Program-made: the position numbers and the translations under genes | In this document: one piece after another, positions 1 to 12,100 of the stretch | How positions within the stretch are numbered: position 1 is the first letter of the stretch | How the letters are laid out: each line of letters starts with the position of its first letter | Origin: Sapria himalayana | Taxonomy: Eukaryota; Streptophyta; Magnoliopsida; Malpighiales; Rafflesiaceae | Assembly (NCBI GenBank): GCA_029783825.1 | Contig: JAREIK010003105.1 | Span: forward strand, 405,746-469,745 | DNA length: 64,000 nt | Direction: 5' to 3' | The notes under the pieces: generated by a model | What the model was told of the DNA's origin: nothing | What the model saw: the letters and a program-made list of their open reading frames with translations, nothing else | Databases searched by the model: none

Positions 1-285
1 GTCCAAAAACAGCCACCCGAAAATAAAATTACAAAACATTTTATTTTAAAATTTCTCTCAGTTCATTTAACCGGAGCGGGTCGGATCATGAGACGGGTCA
101 TGCTCTACTCCAATTACGACCTACTGTCCGGTCAGCGAGACCTCCGTTATTATGCTACTGCTACATCCCGGGCCTCTTAATATTTCCTTTGGTGCACTTA
201 CATGAAAATATTAATAAAGAAAAAATATTTAGTTATACAAACAGATTATAAAAAAATAAATTACATATACAACAATAATAAATTT
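1..285 (+). other. Insert X, left copy (non-satellite arm end)
   Basis: Mixed-composition DNA, including a GC-richer part at about 70-180, that is not satellite. It is repeated inverted at 49448-49720 with scattered mismatches. From about 181 it becomes AT-rich and merges into the satellite near 285. No coding potential is visible. The right copy continues for another 325 bp (to 50045), so this copy is probably cut by the window edge. Confidence 0.75.
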
Positions 286-3200
286 TAAATCTCATTTTAA
301 TTTGAATTCACTATAATTTTAAATATTTATTTTAAATATTTATTTGTTTATTTTTTATATAAATAATAATTATAAAATAAATAATTAGTCAGAAAAATAT
401 AATATTAATAATTTACTTTTAATAAAAAAATATAATCTTATAAAAAGAGGTAAAAATTTAAAAACAAAAAATTATTATTTAGTAATAAATTTTACTTTGA
501 TTTTGAATCATTTTAGGTTTTGTAATTATTTTTTAATTTATATCTATCATATTAATAATAGTATATTAATTTATTTTTTGATAATTGATATCATATCTAT
601 CAATAGAATTATTTATAATTAGTTTATATTATATATAATTATAATCATTAATATTACTAAATATTTTATTCACATTTTAAAAAAATTTTGAAATTATTAT
701 ATTTTCAAATGTTATAACCTTTGAAAATGTGAAAAAATAACAAAAATAATTTTTTTGTTATTTCATTATTTAAATAAATTCTATAAACCACTAAATGCCT
801 AAATACTTAAATCAATAACTCCGAAATCTCGTAAATCGTATACTGTTCATCATTTTAAACTGGTATACCCTAAATAATAAATAATAAATCTCAATATTAT
901 TTTGTTCACTATAATTTGAAATATTTATTTGAATTATTTATTCATTTATTTTTATATAATTATTAATTACATAATAAATTGAGTTAGACAAATATAATTT
1001 ATATAATAATTTTTCATCAAAAAAATATAAATTAACTTTTTAAAATAAAAAAAATTCAAAATAAAAATTATTATATAGTAATATATTTTGGTTTGTTCTA
1101 AATTATTTTAGGATTTGTAATTATATTTAAATTGATATCTATCTTATTAATAATAGATTATTAATTTATTCTTTGATCATTATTAAAATATTTATTAATA
1201 AAAATATTTATATTGAATTTATATGATATATAAATATAATGATTATTATAACTAAATATAGTATTCACTTTTGAAAAAAATTTAAAAATTATTATATTTT
1301 CAAAGGTTATATAACCTTTGAAAATATCAAAAAATAAAAAAAATAAATTTTTTGATATTTTTTTTAAATAACCCCTATAAACCACTAAATGCAAACAAAG
1401 TTAAATCAGTAAACTCCTAAACCCCATTATGCCAAAATACATAAACCATTAAACTGCTATATACTACTTAATAAATAATAAATCTACTTTTTAATTCTAT
1501 CTATTATAATTTTAAATATTCATTTTAATTATTTATTAGTTTATTTTTATAGAATATTTATTACAAAATAAATTTTGATTATGACAAATATAATTTAAAA
1601 TATATATACGCTTATAAAAGAAGTAAAAATTTCCAAATTAAAAATTATTATCGAGTAATATATTTTACTTTAATTTGGAATCAATTTGGGTTTTCTAAAT
1701 ATTTTTTATTTAATATCTATCTTTTTATTAATAGTTTAGAAATTTAATTTTTGATCATTATTATATTATCTATCAATAAAATTGTTTCTATTGAATTTAT
1801 ATGATATATAATAATTAATATTATTATAACTAAATATTGTATTCACATTTCAAAAAATTGTAAATATTATTATATTTTCAAAGGTTATAACCTATTAAAA
1901 TAATAACAAATTATAGAAATTTTTTTTTATTTTATTTTTTTATATAAAACCTATAAACCACTAAAAGCCTAAAAACATAAATCGCTAAACTTTTATCGAC
2001 AAAACCACTAAATACTTATTAAATTAAACTGGTATAGATTAATAATAAATCATAAAACTCATTTTAATTTTTATTCAGTATAATTTAATATTTTTATTTT
2101 AATTTTTTCTCAGTTTTTTTTATAGAAATATTAATTACAAAATAAATTATTAGTGAGACAGATCTAATTTAAAATAAAACACTATCCCTAAATAATAAAT
2201 AATAAATCTCACTTTTTTTCATTATAATTTTAAATATTCATTTTAATTATATATTTGTCTATTTATATATAAATATTAATTACAAAATAAATTGAGCTAA
2301 GCAAAAATAATTTATATATATTATTTTTCATCAAAAAATTATAGATAAACTTTTTAAAAAAAAAAAATCTTCAAAACAAAAAATTATTATATAGTAATAT
2401 CTTTTGCTTTGCTTCTAAATCATTTTAGGTTTTGTAATTATATTTTAATTGATATCTATCTTATTAATAAGAGATTATTAATTTATTTTTTGATCATTAT
2501 TAGAATATTTATCAATAAAATTGTTTATATTGAATTTACATGATATATAATTATAAAGATTATTATAACTAAATATTATATTTATAGTTCAAAATAATTT
2601 AAAAATTATTATATTTTTAAAGGTTATCATCTTTGAAAATGAGATAAAATCACATAAATAAATTTTTTGTTATTTTATTGTTTATTTAAAAACTATAAAC
2701 TACTAAATGCCTAAACACTTAAATTATTAAACTCCTAAACCCAAAAACTCCTAAACCCATAAATACTTAAACATTTAAACCATCTTTAAAGGTTTCTGTT
2801 TTTATAAATAATATATAAATATCTATCAATAAATAATAGTTTATTAATTTATATTTTGATCATTATTATATTTATATTTATATTTATTTTATTAATATCT
2901 ATCAATAAAATTGTTTATTTTTAATTTACATGATATATAATTATTAAATTATTATAACTAAAAATTGTATTCACATTTGAAAAAAATTTAAAAATTATTA
3001 TATTTATAAAGGTTATAACCTTCAAAATTGATAAAAAATTTGAAAAATAATATTTTTGTTATTTCATTATTTAAATAAAACATATAAACTCATAAATGCC
3101 TAAACACTTAAATCACTAAACTCCTAAATACTTAAACCATTAAACCGGCAAACCCTAAATAATTAATCATAAATCTCATTTTTATTCGTATTCAGTATAA

Positions 3201-3705
3201 TTTCAATATTCATTTTAATTATTTATTAGTTTATTTTTATAGAAATATTAATTGCAAAATACAATTATGAATGAGACAAATATAATTTAAATAATTTATC
3301 TTCATCAAAAAAATTTATAAGCTTATAAAAAGAATCAAAAATTTAAAAAAAAATTAATATTTAGTAATATATTTTACTTTGATTTTGAATCATTTTAGGT
3401 TTTTGAAAATATATTTTAATTAATATCTATCTTATTAATAATAGTTTATTAATCTATTTTATGATCGATATTATAATATCGATAAATAAAATTATTTATA
3501 TTGAATTTACATGATATTTAATTTTTATGATTATTATAATTAAATATTGTATTAACATTTGAAAAAAAATTAAAAATTATAATATTTTCAAAGGTTATAA
3601 CCTTGAAAATGATAAAAAATCATATAAATAATTTTTTTTATTTAATTATTTAAATAAGACCTATAAACCACAAAATACCTAAATACTTAAATTACTAAAC
3701 TCCTA
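286..3705 (+). repeat. AT-rich tandem satellite, orientation A, block 1
   Basis: Degenerate tandem monomers of about 595 bp. Palindromic cores lie near 705, 1298, 1877, 2612, 3006 and 3588. The 735-bp step (1877-2612) is a long monomer and the 394-bp step (2612-3006) a deleted one. Each core is followed by a CCACTAAATGCC-type box of CTAAA words. Short AT-rich reading frames here, such as that on the minus strand at 1161-1394, recur in other monomers only as fragments and are not genes. Confidence 0.92.
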
Positions 3706-5005
3706 AACCCTGATACTACTACACCACACACACAGAGCGACGAACCACAGTACACACGTGCACATATTCTTGTCCATTTTGGTGTAGCATTTAGAGGGGC
3801 CAGCAAGTCCAGGACGCAGCCAGAAGTATGGGACACCAGCTTGTAGAGGGCCCCACTAGCAAGCCGGGATGATAACATTTAGACAACTGACGAGACCGAG
3901 CAAATGATCAGAAGTAAATCTAGGAGTAGCTAGGAGTAGGTCCCACTAGCCCAATCATGCATCATAAAGGGCCACCCAACCATCGCACAACATGAGTAGG
4001 GGGTAATCCATAATTAATTGGAGATCTGGCAAAATCCGAAGCATCACCAAGCAGGGCCAGTAAGCAATGGAGTCCAGATCAGCCACACAGGAGCGAAAGA
4101 TTCAAACTTGTAGTTTATGTTTGTAGTCTTATTTGTATTTTGGACTTTGAATGCACCATGTACTTGTAGAGATAGATCATGACATACTCACACACACAAT
4201 CTTGTCTGTTCTCTATGTAGCATGCAATGAGGGAAACTGGACCCATGAGTATCTCTAAGTGATAATTAGGCGATGCTACACATTAGGCATTTTGTAAATC
4301 CACATTAGGCGATGCTACACTCCCGGGAGCAGAAGACCCATCTTAATAGCATTTTGTAATTTTACTTGTTTTCTATCTTGGTTGTACACGTAGATAATTA
4401 GACTATGAGATGGACCTCATCACACACGCACATCGATGTATGCATATTTTTTGATATTTTGTTGGTGCAACATACAGCCACTTCTTGGAGATTGAGGAGG
4501 AAGCATTCTAACCCAAGAGATACTCTTTTGAGGATCATTGGAGCAAAAGAATCTGGAATTAAGAGGTGAGAATGAATTGACAAAGTGCCGTAGATATTCA
4601 CTTGTGGATTTATGGGAAATCAGTTTTACATGTTTTCCATTACATATCAATGACATAGGCAAACGCTTGATGCTGCATGTCACACACATGCACAATCATA
4701 TATTTGCCTAGTTTTAATATGGTGCATCATTCAGGTTCCTCCAAAAGGCTTGGACAGATCCGAATGGAAAGGATGTAGTGTGCATAATGACTCAATGGCA
4801 ACTTTGAAGTCCGAGAATGCCAGGTGATTTTAGTTGTATTCATATGCTTGGAATTATTAGGCATTATGTTTTGTTTATGTATTTTATGCATAGAATCATT
4901 AAGGTGCATAGGATTTGGTGGGCTGGCCTAAATTATTCAGCTTTTTAGTCTCTTGTAAGTTGTGTGCCTAAATGATAAATAAAGTGTGTATTTTCAAAAA
5001 AAAAA
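3706..5005 (+). other. Insert Y1, left copy: transcript-like unit ending in poly(A)
   Basis: GC-richer, non-satellite DNA that starts abruptly after the satellite words CTAAACCC and ends with AATAAAGTGTGTATTTTC followed by about ten A, like a polyadenylated 3' end. It contains degenerate internal units: GAGC(G/A)(A/G)AAGA words recur at 4091, 4327 and 4541, each followed at a distance by CACACAC-rich stretches. Small reading frames occur on both strands, but in the mirrored copy at 44856-46141 they are shifted or truncated, so coding is unlikely. It could be a non-LTR retroelement or SINE-like unit, or a retroposed transcript. I do not recognise the family. Confidence 0.5.
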
Positions 5006-5006
5006 C

Positions 5007-5082
5007 CATAAACCCTAAAATTTAAATCCTAAACCTTAAACCATAAATTATAACCCTAATCCAGAAACCATAAATCCTAAAT
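5007..5082 (+). repeat. Degenerate telomere-like tract next to the poly(A)
   Basis: About 75 bp of words such as ACCCTAAA, ATCCTAAA, ACCTTAAA and ACCCTAA directly follow the poly(A) end of insert Y1. They resemble the plant telomere repeat CCCTAAA in a decayed form. The tract is mirrored at 44776-44855. Confidence 0.6.
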
Positions 5083-5881
5083 ATCATGTTTTGCACTTTT
5101 ATAATCAAATGACTAAGTGTTAAATTTAAATTGAAATTCATGACTTTTAGGAATGTCACAGATTTATCTTTTTGTATATGTAACACAAAGTCATTACTCA
5201 AGGGGTGAGTTATGGATTCACTCTCTTTCTTGCTTTAGATTATTGTAGCATTAGCAATGGTCATGATTGTATATCATGTCTCTAGAACACAAAATCATAT
5301 CGATGAGAATATGCCATAACTTGTGTCTCTCTGTTGAACATGTTGTTATGGCACTAAGAATGATCATGAATACATATTTAATAACTATAATAATGGGTCA
5401 CAGTATTGGATATGACCATAGCTTGTGCATTTTATCTTTATATTGCAAAGTCATTACAGTAGGAATGATTGTAACTTTGGACATTCTTCAAGAGCAAAAG
5501 TTATGACCCTAGAAATAGTTAAAGCTCGAGTACTACTTTTTATAACTTTCTATAGCTAAAATTCTTGGGATTGGAAATATCACTATGGCTTTTTCCTTTG
5601 ATTTGTGACCTCAAGTGTCAATATGCAAGACTAATATTTTGAGCAATGATTAAAACCTTTTATACATTTGAATATAATTCATTTACACCTTTTTGGGTAT
5701 TTTGAGCTTGTATACATAACTCATTTAATATAAAAACAAAGAAATGATACTTTTCATATCCATGGGGATATAAAAAAAGGATTATACATGCCAATAAAAA
5801 AAATTTTTTGATTCTTGATTGAAAGAGATCCCATACGTCTTGCGCTGCTCAAACCACCCTGGGGCTAGTTTGTTCTAATAG
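5083..5881 (+). other. Insert Y2, left copy, non-satellite unique sequence
   Basis: Non-satellite DNA between the telomere-like tract and the inner boundary of the arm. It contains the 415-bp block that is identical in the other arm. A 79-codon reading frame lies at 5267-5506 on the + strand. It has no recognisable domain, and its exact conservation simply follows from the identical DNA. The 3' part (5615-5881) differs from its mirror at several positions. It could be a degenerate LTR-type fragment, but no primer-binding site or polypurine tract is clear. Confidence 0.5.
5200..5614 (+). repeat. 415-bp block identical between the two arms (left)
   Basis: Compared base by base with the reverse complement of 44239-44653, no difference was found. 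Mismatches begin immediately outside, at 5199 and 5615. The rest of the arms is clearly diverged. Confidence 0.85.
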
Positions 5882-6190
5882 GCTACAAGGTGGTTATTTT
5901 TTTAGAGGTGAACTATGTTTTAAAAAAATTGCTTTAAGTGTGTGAATGAGAGATATTTTAGAAGAAATTACAATAATTAATATAAATAGCATCCTCAACA
6001 ACAAGCAATTTCAACACATAGTGGTACAACTTTGGTTTAGTCTGTTAGCGTACATGAGTCAAATTTTTTTTGAAAGCCCAGTGATTTAATATCAAATATG
6101 ATGAGACATAATAGAGATAAAGTAAAAGCTCCTATTATTTTGTTTAAGATCTTTAGTAATCATTATAAAATTGAGAGAGGAACAAAATAA
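5882..6190 (+). other. Non-satellite spacer present only in the left arm
   Basis: About 310 bp of moderately AT-rich unique sequence between the inner arm boundary and the resumption of satellite. It has no counterpart at the right arm, where satellite follows insert Y directly at 43970. No reading frame, terminal repeat or RNA structure was recognised. Confidence 0.5.
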
Positions 6191-9100
6191 ATTATTTTAA
6201 TTATTCAATATAATTTCAATTCTTATTTTAACTATTTATCAGTTTATTTTTATAAAAATATTAATTACAAAATAAATTATTAGTGAGATAGATCTAATTA
6301 AAATTAAACAGGTATATCCTAAATAATAAAGAATAAATCTCATTTTTTTTTCATTTTTTTTAAATATTCAAATTTAATTATTTATTTGTTTATTTTTATA
6401 TAAATATTATTTACAAAATAAATTATGAGTTACACAAATATAATTTATATAAATTATTTTTCATCAAAATAATATAGATAAACTTTTAAAAAGAAAAAAA
6501 AAATTCAAAACAAAAAATTAATATATGGTAATATATTTTGCTTTGCTTCTGAATCATTTTAGGTTTTGTAATTATATTATAATTGATATCTATCTTATTA
6601 ATAATAGATTATTAATTTTTTTTTGATCAGTATTAGAATATTTATCAATAAAATAGTTTATATTGAATTTATATGATATATAAATATAATGATTATTATA
6701 ACTAAATATTGAATTCACTTTTGAAAAAAATTTAAAAATTATTAAATTTTCAAAGGTTATAACCTTTGATAATGTGAAAAAATAGAAAAAAATAAATTTT
6801 TTGTTATTTCATTTTTTAAATAAAATCTATAGATCACTAAATGCTTACTTACTTAAATCAGTAAGCTCATAAATCGGAAAACCCCTAAATACAAAAACCT
6901 TTTAACTGCTATATACTACTTAATAAATAATAAATCTATTTTTTATTTCTATTTATTATAATTTTAAATATTAATTTTAATTATTTATAGTTTAATTTTT
7001 TAGAAAAATTAATGACAAAATAAATTTCGAGTGCGACAAATATTATTTAAATAATTTATTTTAATAAAAAAAAATATAAGCTTATAAAAAGAAGGAAAGT
7101 TTTAAAAATTAAATATTTTTTAGTAATATATTTTGATTATTTTTGAATCATTTTGTGTTATTTAAATATATTTTAATTAATATTAATATTATTAATAATA
7201 ATTTATTAATTTAATTTTTGATCATTATTATAATATCTATCATTAAAATTATTTATATTGAATTTATATGATTTATAATTAGCAAGATTAATATAATTAT
7301 ACATGGTATTCACATTTCAAAAAATTTTAAAAATTATTTTATTTTCAAACGTTATAACCTTTGAAAATCAGAAAAAATCAAAAATTGAATTTTAAATTTT
7401 TATTATATAAATAAAACCTATAAACCACTAAATAATCAAACCATTAAACCGGTATACCATATATAATAAATCATAAATCTCATTTAATTTGTATTCATTA
7501 TTATTTTAAATATTCATTTTAATTATTTATTAGTTTTATTTTTATAGAAATATCAATCACAAAATAAATAATGAGGGAGACAAATATAATTTTAATAATT
7601 TATTTTTAATCAAAAAAAATAAGCTTATATAAAGAAGTAAAAATTTAAATATAAAAAAGTATTATTTAGTAATATATTTTACTTTGATTTTGAATCATTA
7701 TATATAGGTTTTGCAATTATATTTTAATTGCGATCAATCTTATTAATAATAGTTTATTAATTTATTATTTGATCATTTTTATAATATCGTACAATAAAAT
7801 TACTTATTTTCAATTAAAATGTCTTATAATTATTAAGTTATTATAACTAAATATTATATTTACATTTGAAAAAATTTAAAAATTATTATATTTTCAAAGG
7901 TTTAAACCTTCAAAAATAATAAAAAATCACAAAAATAATTTTTTATTATTTTATTATTTAAAAAAAACTTATAAACAACTAAATGCCTAAACATTTAAAT
8001 CTCTATACTCCAAAACCCCAAAACCCCCTAAATACTTAAACCATTAAACCTATATTACCTAAATAATAAATAATAAATCTAATTTTTATTTGTATTCATT
8101 ATAATTTTAAATATTCATTTTAATTATTTGTTAGTTTATTTTTATAGAAATAATAATTACAAAATAAATAATGAGTGACACAGATATAATTTAGATAAAT
8201 TATTTTTTATAAAAAAAATGTAAGCTTATAAAAATAAACAAAATTTTAAAAATTTAAAATTTTATTTAGTAATATAATTTACTTTAATTTTGAATTATTT
8301 TGGGTTCTGCAAATATATTTTAAATTGAATCTACAACAAATATAATTATTTGGATTATTATAACTAAGTATTGTATTCATATTTTAGAATTATTAAAAAA
8401 TTATTATATTTTCAAAGGTTATAACCTTTGAAAATCACGAAAATTCATAAAAATAATTTTTTTGTTATTTCATTGATTAAATAAAACCTATAAACACGAA
8501 AATGTGTGAACATATAAATCAAAAAACTCTTTAACCCCAAAACCACACAAAATTTAACCAATTAAATAGTTATACCCAAAATAATAAATCATAAATCTCA
8601 TTTTTTTACTATTCATTATAATTTTAAATATACATTTTAATTATTTATTAGTTTAATTTTATAGAAATATAAATTAAAAAATAAATTATTTGTAAGACAA
8701 ATATAATTTAAATAATTTATTTTTCATCAAAAAATATATAGGCTTATAAATGGTTACAAATTTAAAAATTTAAAAATTTAAAATTAATATTTAGTAAAAT
8801 ATATCACTTTGATTTTGAGTCATTTTAGGTTTTGTAAATATATTTTAAACAATATTTATCTTATTAATAATTGGTTATTACTTTTTTATGATCATTATTA
8901 TAATAAATATCAATAAAATAGTTTATTTTAAATTTATATGATATATAATTATTATGATTATTATTACTTCATATTATATTCATTTATCAAAAAAAATATA
9001 AATTATTATATTTTCAACGTTTATAACATTCAAAAATTAGAAAATTAACAAAAATAAATTTTTTATTATTTTATTTTTTATATAAAACCTATAAACCACT

Positions 9101-12100
9101 AAATGACTAAATTCTAAAATGACTAAACTCCTAAACCCCGAAGCCCATAAATACTTAAAATATTAAATTAGTATAGTCCAAATATAAATCATATATCTAA
9201 TTTTTATTAGTATACATTATCATTTTAAATATTCATTTTAATTATTTATCAGTTTATTTTTATAGAAATATTAATTACAAAATAAATTATTATTGCGACA
9301 TATATAGTTTAAATAATTTATTTTTGATCAAAAAAATGCTTATAGAAAAGGCAAATTTTTAAAAATAAATAATTATTATTTAGTAATATATCTTATTTTG
9401 ATTTTGAATCATTTTAAATTTTACAATTATATTTTAATTTATATCATTTTTATAAATACTAGTTTATTAATTTATTTATTGATCATTATTATAATATATA
9501 TTAATAAAATTATTAATATTGAGTTTACATTATATATAATTATGAAGGTTATTATAACTAAATATTATATTTACATTTAAAAAAAATTAAAAAATATTAT
9601 ATTTTCAAAGGTTATAACCTTCAAAAATTAAAAAAAAAATCAAAAAATTTAATTTTTTGTTTCATCATTCTTTAAATAAAAACTATAAATCACTAAAGGT
9701 TTAAACAATTAAATCACTAAACTCCTAAATCACATAACACCTAAATACTTAAACCATTAAACCGGTATATCATGAATAATAAATAATAAATCTCAATTTT
9801 ATTTGTATTCATTATAATTTTAAATATTCATTTTAATTATTCATTAGTTTATTATTATAGAATTATAAATTACAAAATATTGTATTCACATTTTTTTAAA
9901 AATTTTAAAATTATCATATTTTCAAAGGTTATAACCTTTGAAAATGTAAGAAAATATCAAAAATAATTTTTTTGTTATTTCATTGTTTAAATAATTCCAA
10001 TAAACCACTAAATGCCTAAATACTTAAATCAATAACTCCTAAATCTCGAAAACCCTAAATAGATAATCATTTTAAACCGGTAAACCCTATATAATAAATA
10101 ATAAACCTCAATATTATTTTTTTCATTATAATTTAAAATATTTATTTTAATTATGTATTCGTTTATTTGTATATAAATATTAATTACAAAATAAATTATG
10201 AGTTAAACAAATATAATTTATATAAATTATTTTTCATCGAAAAATATAGATAAACTTATAAAAAGAATAAAAAATATAAAAACTATAATTTATTATATAG
10301 TACTATATTTTTCTCTCCTGAATCATTTTAGATTTTGTAATTATATTTAATTTATTTCTATCTTATTAATAATTGTTTATTAATTTATCTTTTGATCATT
10401 ATTAGAATATTTATCAATACAATTGTTAAGAATATAAATCCATTTATATATTGAATTATATAAAATAATCATTATATATAAATATAATGATTATTATGAC
10501 TAAATGCCAAAACACTTAAATGACTAAACTACAAAATCCTGATACCCCTATATAGATAATCCTTTAAACCAGTATACACTAAATAATAATTAATAAATCT
10601 TATTTTTATTTGTTTTCATTATAATTTTAAAAAATCATTTTGATTGTTTAGTTTTTTATTTTTAAATATATATTAATTAAAAAATAAATTATGAGTTAAA
10701 AATATAATTTATTAAAAATATTTTTCATCAAAAAATAGATAAGCTTATAAAAAGAATAAATATTTAAAAACAAATAATTATTATTAAGTAATATATTTTG
10801 CTTTGCATTTAAATCATTTTAGGTTTTGATATTATATTTTAAGTAATATCAATCTTATTAATAATAGATTTTTAATTTATTTTTTAAAATTATTAGAATA
10901 TCTATCAATTAAATTGTTTATATTGAATTTATATGATATAAAATTATTAGATTATTATAAATAATATTTACTCACTTTTGAAAAAAATTTAAAAATTATT
11001 ATATTTTCAATGGTTATAATCTTAAAAAATGAGAAAAAATAATAAAAATAAATTTTTTGTTATTTTATTTTTTAAATAAAACCTATAGACCATTAAATTA
11101 TTACTTACTTAAATTAGTATGCTCATAAACCTCGAAACACCTAAATACATAAAGATTTTAACATCTATATACTACTTAATAAATAATAAATCTCATTTTT
11201 ATTTCTATTTATTATAATTTTAAATATTCATTTTAATTATATATAGTTTAATTTTTTAGAAAAATTAATTATAAAGTAAATTTCAAGTGAGACAAATATT
11301 ATTTAAATAATTTATTTTTAATCAAAAAAAAATATATAAGCTTATAAAAAGAATAAAAAATTTTAAAATTAAATATTATTATTTAGTAATATATTTTAAT
11401 TTGATTTTGAATCATTTTTTGTTATGTAAATATATTTTAATTAATATTTATATTATTAATAATAGTTTATTAATTTAATTTTTTATCATTATTATAATAT
11501 ATATCATTAAATTGTTTATATTGAATTTATATGATATATAATTAGTAAGATTAATATAATTATACATAGTATTCACATTTGAAAAAAATTTAAAAATTAT
11601 TTTATTTTTAAAGGTTATTATCTTTGAAAATCAGAAAAAATCTAAAAAAAAAATTGTTATTTTTGTTATATAAATAAAACCTATAAACCACTAAATACCT
11701 AAAAACATAAATTGAAAACTCCTAAAAGACAAAACTCCTAAATAATCAAACCAATAAATCGGGATACCACATATAATAAATCATAAATCTCATTTTAATT
11801 TGTATTCATTATAATTTTAAATATTCATTTTAATTATTTATTAGTTTATTTTTTATAAAAATATTAATTACAAAATAAATAATGAGTGAGGCAACTTTAA
11901 TTTTAATAATTTATTTTTAATCAAAAAAAATATAAGCATATAAATAGATGTAAAAATTTTAAAACAAGAAATTATTATTTACTAATATATTTTACTTTGA
12001 TTTGAATCATTATATATAGGTTTTGCAATTATATTTTAATTGCTATCAATCTTATTAAGAATAGTTTATTAATTTATTATTTGATCAATTTTATAATATT

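Larger units (their letters stand above)
1..5881 (+). repeat. Left arm of a 49.7 kb inverted repeat
   Basis: This segment is the reverse complement of 43971-49720 and is colinear with it. The order in both arms is insert X, about 3.4 kb of satellite, then insert Y. Unusual internal details match too. For example, the (TATTTA)n-containing rearranged monomer at about 2780-2900 has its mirror at 46830-46960, and the satellite palindromes at 705, 1298, 1877, 2612, 3006 and 3588 mirror those at 49009, 48404, 47837, 47093, 46710 and 46250. The inner end is at 5881, where homology stops after CTAATAG. The outer end is set by the window edge and may continue further left. By eye the arms differ by roughly 10 percent. 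Confidence 0.9.

Noticed and set aside
1161..1394. Open reading frames of 60-80 codons inside the satellite (also 9398-9580, 14550-14789, 49031-49225)
   Set aside because: They are very AT-rich, lie on either strand, shift between monomers and have no domain. They are chance frames in a repeat.
3687..3878. Short frames in insert Y1 (also 4398-4601, 4420-4695, 4727-4909, 45166-45442)
   Set aside because: They overlap one another and are frame-shifted or truncated in the mirrored copy. There is no sign of coding.
5267..5506. A 79-codon frame identical in both arms (mirror at 44347-44586)
   Set aside because: The conservation is fully explained by the identical 415-bp DNA block. The protein has no recognisable features and its codon use is not gene-like.
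8408..8435. Satellite palindromes as transcription terminators
   Set aside because: They recur in every tandem monomer, no genes lie nearby, and they belong to a eukaryotic repeat.
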